Source: Halieaceae bacterium | GTDB lineage: Bacteria > Pseudomonadota > Gammaproteobacteria > Pseudomonadales > Halieaceae | Length of the DNA stretch: 10,465 nucleotides | Assembly: GCA_003520285.1 (NCBI GenBank) | Contig: DOVB01000073.1 | Coordinates: 2,254 to 12,718, forward strand | Reading direction: 5' to 3' | In this document: positions 7,291-10,465 of the stretch, piece by piece | How positions within the stretch are numbered: position 1 is the stretch's first letter | Layout of the letters: each line of letters opens with the position of its first letter | Position numbers and translations under genes: made by a program | Notes under the pieces: model-generated | The model's input: only the letters and a program-made list of their open reading frames with translations | What the model was told of the DNA's origin: nothing | Database searches by the model: none

Positions 7291-7330
7291 ATGGCGGATG
7301 GCGGATGGCGGATGGCGGATGGCGGATGGC
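7291..7330. repeat. Heptanucleotide tandem repeat (ATGGCGG)5.7
   Basis: Five perfect copies of ATGGCGG plus a partial ATGGC, 40 bases in all with no mismatch. It sits between the stop of the MBL-fold gene (13 bases away) and the possible psd promoter. Because the unit is 7 bases, copy-number change by replication slippage would shift spacing or frame. On the minus strand it reads CCGCCAT and produces His-Pro-Pro-like residues in the spurious upstream extension of psd. Confidence 0.95.
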
Positions 7331-7343
7331 TGCGTCAGTCTGC

Positions 7344-8261
7344 TTAATTCGATCTGAGACTAGCCAGTCGATGCTGAACACCTTGTGCGTTCAGGGCAAT
7401 ATCTGCCTGTAAGCGCTGCACTGCTGCGGTGGCGGCTGTCTCGTCGAGGCAGGCAAGCAAGGCTCGTTTGGTGATGTCTTCGATTTTGGCGTGCGGTTCG
7501 CAGGATGCAGTAATCTCGGCGTACTCCTCGATCTGCCGGATCAACTGTTCAGCGGTTCGCTGATCAAAGGGTATACGGCCGAAATGAGTGGGATAGATCC
7601 AGGTGGGCTGGCTGTTGGCGATGGTTGTGACCGAATCGATATACCAAGTGGGTTCAAATTGCGTGGGGGTGGTGGCAGGCACGGCGATAGGCCATTCTCC
7701 AGATTGGAGTTCTGAGTAGCAAATGCCAAAGGTATCCCCAGTGAACCAGCCTCTGCTGGTCTCGTCCCAAAGGCACAGATGGTGCTTGGCGTGACCCCGT
7801 AAATGAACGGATCTCAGGTCTCTTTGACCTAGCGTATAGACTTCATTGTGTTCTAGTGTTCGCACGCGTGCCGCAGGAACTGGGATGAGTTCACCGTATA
7901 ACTCGTCAAATGCTGAGCCGTAAACGGCACGGGCAGAAGCTTCCAGTTTCTCTGGGTTAATCAAGTGGCGCGCGGCCGCAGGATGACAACAGAGAGTGGC
8001 AGCTGGCAGCAGTTGCATCCAATGTCCCGCTGCGCCGGCATGATCTAAGTGTGCATGCGTCGGCATGATGGCGGTGATTTGTTGCAGGTCAATTCCCATT
8101 GACAGGATACGGTCGCACATCACCTCAACACTGGGGCCTGTGCCCGTCTCGATAAGAGCATATTGCTCATCATCACCCACCAAATAGGCACATGCGATGC
8201 CGGCTGCGACGTAATCGGTATCAATGCAATAGATAGTGTGCGGGTAGCGTTCGATCGACAT
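7344..8261 (-). CDS. MBL-fold metallo-hydrolase, substrate unknown
   Basis: Metallo-beta-lactamase-fold hydrolase of 305 aa, with an overall pattern like the ST1585/TTHA1429-like group, whose physiological substrates are not settled. Metal-binding motifs are complete: THAHLDHAG (68-76: His69, His71, Asp73, His74), LRGHAKHH (His157), FTGDTFG (Asp176) and YPTHFG (His226), so a two-metal centre is expected. IETGTGPS, ARHLINPEKL and the VYGSAF region are further group features. The last 70 residues are helical and could form a cap. The start at 8261 gives MSIERYPHTIYCID; AGAG lies about 8 bases upstream. An in-frame ATG at 8315 has no ribosome site. No signal peptide is seen, so it is probably cytoplasmic. 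It is divergent from the SnoaL-like gene and could share regulation with it. Confidence 0.9.
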   Translation of the reverse strand: MSIERYPHTIYCIDTDYVAAGIACAYLVGDDEQYALIETGTGPSVEVMCDRILSMGIDLQQITAIMPTHAHLDHAGAAGHWMQLLPAATLCCHPAAARHLINPEKLEASARAVYGSAFDELYGELIPVPAARVRTLEHNEVYTLGQRDLRSVHLRGHAKHHLCLWDETSRGWFTGDTFGICYSELQSGEWPIAVPATTPTQFEPTWYIDSVTTIANSQPTWIYPTHFGRIPFDQRTAEQLIRQIEEYAEITASCEPHAKIEDITKRALLACLDETAATAAVQRLQADIALNAQGVQHRLASLRSN

Positions 8262-8291
8262 GGCGCTTACTCTGCTGGGGGTGTGCAACGG

Positions 8292-8320
8292 ATCATAACG
8301 CAGTCTCGTTGGCATCGAAA
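8292..8320 (-). promoter_or_regulatory. Candidate sigma70-type promoter of the MBL-fold gene
   Basis: On the minus strand TTTCGA (8320-8315) and TATGAT (8297-8292) are separated by 17 bases. The -10 matches consensus at 5 of 6 positions, the -35 only at 3. The -10 is about 31 bases from the ATG at 8261. Confidence 0.35.
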
Positions 8321-8335
8321 CACAACGGACACTTT

Positions 8336-8381
8336 ACTGCGGTCCCAAGAGGCAGCGCTCGCGGTGGTCGCGCTTCGCAGT
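8336..8381. other. Nested inverted repeats in the MBL/SnoaL intergenic region
   Basis: An outer pair ACTGCG (8336-8341) / CGCAGT (8376-8381) encloses an inner pair AGCGC (8354-8358) / GCGCT (8370-8374). This could fold as an irregular hairpin on either strand. CGCAGTC recurs as a direct copy at 8299-8305. Arms are short, so significance is uncertain. Confidence 0.25.
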
Positions 8382-8407
8382 CCTGACCTGATTACAGTTT
8401 GCAGTAT

Positions 8408-8449
8408 CTGAATGAATCCTTTCAGACTTATTTTCATCCGCCAGAAAAT
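8408..8449. promoter_or_regulatory. Two adjacent operator-like inverted repeats upstream of the SnoaL-like gene
   Basis: CTGAA-N8-TTCAG (8408-8425) is followed 4 bases later by ATTTTC-N8-GAAAAT (8430-8449). Both are perfect in the arms and have the same 8-base spacer, but they do not share a consensus. They lie about 80-120 bases before the gene start, a plausible place for regulator binding. No clear -35/-10 pair was found near them. The rest of the 8262-8527 intergenic region shows no credible coding sequence. Confidence 0.3.
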
Positions 8450-8527
8450 CACGTTAGGATAACTGCCTAATCGGTCACCGGTCTTGAAGCCGGGTCTGCC
8501 AAGGGTAAGGGATCAGAGAGGTCAGTC

Positions 8528-8926
8528 ATGGATGTTGTTTCGAAGTGGCATAAGTTAGCAAAAAATCATACGTCAGAGGGCTTGCACGCGCTGCTGGCTG
8601 ATGACGTGCAGTTTCATTCGCCGGTGGTACATACACCGCAGATTGGCCGAGATATTACACATGCCTATTTGTCTGCTGCCTTTGTTGTTTTGTATAACGA
8701 GACTTTTCGCTACGTTCGCGAAATCGTAGGCAGTCACAGTGCGATGCTTGAGTTTGAGCTCGAGCTAGACGGGATCCATGTCAATGGTGTCGATATTATG
8801 AGCTGGGATGATACTGGCCGAATCGTTGACTTCAAAGTGATGGTCAGACCATTAAAAGCGATCGACGTTGTGCGCAATAATATGGCAAGAGTGCTCGAGG
8901 CCATGCAACAGGCGACCGCATCCTAA
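8528..8926 (+). CDS. SnoaL-like / NTF2-like superfamily protein
   Basis: Small 132-aa cytoplasmic protein with the alpha+beta cone fold of the NTF2/SnoaL superfamily. It begins with an N-terminal helix (VVSKWHKLAKN), then LHALLADDVQFHSPVV (about 19-34), a central helix region, a beta-strand with LEFELELDGIHVNGVDIMSWDDTGRIVDFKVMV-type alternation (75-106), and a C-terminal helix. Members are isomerases, cyclases, hydrolases or ligand carriers, so no reaction can be assigned. The ribosome site GAGAGG (8516-8521) lies 6 bases before the ATG, giving a firm start. It is divergent from the MBL-fold gene and convergent with the PIN-PhoH gene, so it is probably a single-gene transcript. Confidence 0.85.
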   Translation: MDVVSKWHKLAKNHTSEGLHALLADDVQFHSPVVHTPQIGRDITHAYLSAAFVVLYNETFRYVREIVGSHSAMLEFELELDGIHVNGVDIMSWDDTGRIVDFKVMVRPLKAIDVVRNNMARVLEAMQQATAS

Positions 8927-8937
8927 TCGAGGGGGCC

Positions 8938-8968
8938 GAGTGAGCTGCCAACAAGCGGCCGCTCACTC
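8938..8968. terminator. Bidirectional hairpin between the SnoaL-like and PIN-PhoH genes
   Basis: GAGTGAGC (8938-8945) pairs perfectly with GCTCACTC (8961-8968). After one mismatch, GCC (8947-8949) pairs with GGC (8957-8959) around a 7-base loop. It occupies the 55-base gap between two convergent stops, the expected site of a shared terminator. No T-run follows on either strand, so intrinsic termination is not certain; it may act as a 3'-end stabiliser or need Rho. Confidence 0.55.
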
Positions 8969-8981
8969 AGTGCGCAGCAGC

Positions 8982-10418
8982 TTAGAGTTGCTCTTCGGCA
9001 AACGCGGCAAGTCGTGATCTGACAATACCGCCGATCGTTACAATGCCCGCATGAGCGTAGAGTTTGCTTTTTTCAACCAAGTAGGTCAGCCCCGAGCTGA
9101 GCGGCGAGATGTACTTATTGTCGATCTGCGCGAGGTTACCCAGAACCACAATTTTGGAGTCTGCGCCGACTCTCGAAATAATGGATTTGAGTTGGAACTG
9201 CGTCAGACTTTGTGCTTCATCAATAATAATATAAGCATTATTAAAAGAGCGCCCTCGCATAAAGTTCAGTGACTTGAACTGGATATTGGCGCGTTGTTTA
9301 ACATAGTCGATGGAGCTGCTGGCAGATTCGTCACCACCGTGCAAAATTTCAAGGTTGTCATCGAAGGCTGCCAGCCAAGGTGCCATTTTTTCTTCTTCGG
9401 TTCCGGGTAAAAATCCAATATCTTCCGCCATGGGTGGTGTAGATCGGGCCACAATGAGCTTGCTGTATTTGCCCGCCTCAAGAATCGCATGTAAACCATA
9501 TGCCAGCGCCAGAAGCGTTTTACCAGATCCGGCGGGGCCGGTCAGAACCGTCATATCAAGATTCGGATCTGCGAGCAGACTCATCGCGATAGCCTGTTCT
9601 AGGTTGCGTGGTTTCAAACCCCAAAATTGTCGATTCATCAGGTGGTGGCGGTCTTCTACTCGCAGGTATAAATAATCGCTGTCAAATCGTGCGACGCAGG
9701 CGATGAACTCATGCTCATCAATAATAAATTGATGGGGATAGGCATCTGGCAGCACATCGCGAGGTACTCGGTACAAAGTGACGTCGGCTTCTCGGATGGT
9801 TTCTACTTCTGAGATACCAGACCAAAAATCACCTTCAACTTTGTGGTACCCCCTGGCGAGCAGATCAATGTCATCGAGCACTTTATCGCGGCGATAATCT
9901 TCAACATGCGACAGACCCGAGCCCTTCGCTTTGATCCGCATATTGATATCTTTGGTAACCAAACACACCCTCTGATTGGGTGCATTCGCCTGGAGAGTCA
10001 GAGCGACGTTGATGATTCGGTTGTCGTTGCAGTGCGCCTCGTTCACTGAGAGATAGGGCACGTCTCCTGATTCTGGCAGCGTTTGATCGGGGAAGATCGA
10101 TAAGGTGCCACAGGGACCCGTTACCGAACTGCCGGGGATCTCAACGCCCGCTTGAAGCTCGCTGGGGCTCGCGCCTTCAACGACTTTTTCGATCAAATTG
10201 ATTGCGATTCGAGCCTCTCTGCTGACAGTTTTATCGCGCCGATCTTTGATGTCATCGAGTTCTTCAAGCACAGTCATTGGAATGACAACCCTGTGTTCAT
10301 TAAAGGCCATGAGCGCATTGGGGTCGTGAAGGAGAACATTGGTGTCAAGAACGTACGTTTTAAGGTCGACTGATTGAAGGTGATTGGATTCGATTCGAAG
10401 CGAGGGTTTAGCGGCCAT
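8982..10418 (-). CDS. PIN domain-PhoH family ATPase (PhoH2/YlaK type)
   Basis: 478-aa fusion of an N-terminal PIN nuclease domain and a C-terminal PhoH P-loop ATPase. Characterised PhoH2 proteins couple ATP hydrolysis to RNA unwinding and cleavage. PIN acidic residues are visible: Asp25 (YVLDTNVLLHD), Glu53 (TVLEELDDIK), Asp132 (NDNRIINVAL) and Asp157 (LVTKDINMR), so the nuclease looks intact. A linker and oligonucleotide-binding-like region (about 205-265) precedes the ATPase with Walker A GPAGSGKT (294-301), ARSTPPMAEDIGFLPG, Walker B YIIIDEAQSL (Asp400, Glu401), GNLAQID and a C-terminal VRSRLAAFAEE arginine motif. The ATG at 10418 has AAGGA 6 bases upstream. The gene is complete; 47 bases upstream remain in the window with no clear promoter. 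No small antitoxin-like gene of the mycobacterial phoAT type is visible, though the region above 10465 is unseen. Confidence 0.94.
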   Translation of the reverse strand: MAAKPSLRIESNHLQSVDLKTYVLDTNVLLHDPNALMAFNEHRVVIPMTVLEELDDIKDRRDKTVSREARIAINLIEKVVEGASPSELQAGVEIPGSSVTGPCGTLSIFPDQTLPESGDVPYLSVNEAHCNDNRIINVALTLQANAPNQRVCLVTKDINMRIKAKGSGLSHVEDYRRDKVLDDIDLLARGYHKVEGDFWSGISEVETIREADVTLYRVPRDVLPDAYPHQFIIDEHEFIACVARFDSDYLYLRVEDRHHLMNRQFWGLKPRNLEQAIAMSLLADPNLDMTVLTGPAGSGKTLLALAYGLHAILEAGKYSKLIVARSTPPMAEDIGFLPGTEEEKMAPWLAAFDDNLEILHGGDESASSSIDYVKQRANIQFKSLNFMRGRSFNNAYIIIDEAQSLTQFQLKSIISRVGADSKIVVLGNLAQIDNKYISPLSSGLTYLVEKSKLYAHAGIVTIGGIVRSRLAAFAEEQL

Positions 10419-10424
10419 ACCAAG

Positions 10425-10429
10425 TCCTT
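10425..10429 (-). promoter_or_regulatory. Ribosome binding site of the PIN-PhoH gene
   Basis: AAGGA on the minus strand, 6 bases before the ATG at 10418; supports this start. Confidence 0.7.
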
Positions 10430-10465
10430 GTGGGATGAGATATCACTAGAGTGTCTGGCGCGATC

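Noticed and set aside
7214..7381. N-terminal extension of psd, including an ATG at 7273 giving a Lys-rich start
   Set aside because: The sequence passes through the heptamer repeat and overlaps the MBL-fold gene. Alignment to E. coli Psd starts at the ATG at 7213.
8262..8315. Upstream ATG at 8315 for the MBL-fold gene
   Set aside because: No ribosome site, and it would swallow the best promoter candidate; the extra 18 residues look unlike the family.
8267..8452. Small minus-strand reading frame (61 residues) in the MBL/SnoaL intergenic region
   Set aside because: It overlaps the MBL-fold gene's promoter candidate, shows no family motif and no convincing ribosome site.
8461..8527. Possible riboswitch in the leader of the SnoaL-like gene
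   Set aside because: GC-rich short complementarities are present, but no conserved core of a known riboswitch class (for example c-di-GMP) could be matched.
9310..9675. 121-residue plus-strand reading frame opposite the PIN-PhoH gene
   Set aside because: It is the antisense shadow of the conserved Walker A region; low complexity and no motif.

Overview
The window looks like chromosomal DNA from a marine-type gammaproteobacterium. The evidence is the set of housekeeping proteins (PdxH, CinA, FklB-type FKBP, Orn, RsgA, Psd and a PIN-PhoH ATPase), which align closely with the Escherichia coli family members from memory, and the orn/rsgA/psd neighbourhood, which is typical of that class. I cannot name a genus from sequence alone. 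There are no rRNA, tRNA, CRISPR, insertion-sequence, phage or plasmid signatures. The window is densely coding, and its longest gene-free stretch is 266 bases (8262-8527).

Layout. Positions 1-528 hold the 3' part of pdxH (+). It converges, with a 10-base gap, on cinA (-, 539-1840), a full-length two-domain CinA. A short divergent intergenic region with a perfect inverted repeat follows. Then comes a co-oriented (+) series: an uncharacterised exported, beta-strand-rich protein (1946-2851), an FklB-type peptidyl-prolyl isomerase (2919-3551), an iron-type alcohol dehydrogenase (3571-4728), oligoribonuclease orn (4781-5326) and the ribosome-assembly GTPase rsgA (5349-6368, probably starting at TTG). 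rsgA overlaps the stop codon of the convergent psd (-, 6365-7213) by four bases. Behind psd is a 7-base tandem repeat of ATGGCGG (7291-7330), then an MBL-fold hydrolase (-, 7344-8261). A 266-base divergent region leads to a small SnoaL/NTF2-like protein (+, 8528-8926). That gene converges across a strong hairpin on a PIN-PhoH family ATPase (-, 8982-10418).

How the genes fit together. Most encode independent housekeeping steps: PLP synthesis (PdxH), NMN deamidation and damaged-nucleotide clean-up (CinA), protein folding (FklB), terminal RNA decay (Orn), 30S maturation (RsgA), phosphatidylethanolamine synthesis (Psd) and a probable RNA-directed ATPase/nuclease (PIN-PhoH). The parts least explained by known biology are the exported protein, the divergent MBL/SnoaL pair, and the non-coding elements: the heptamer repeat, the operator-like inverted repeats and the convergent hairpin. 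I found no convincing evidence for a wholly new multi-gene system; the findings are modest and local.
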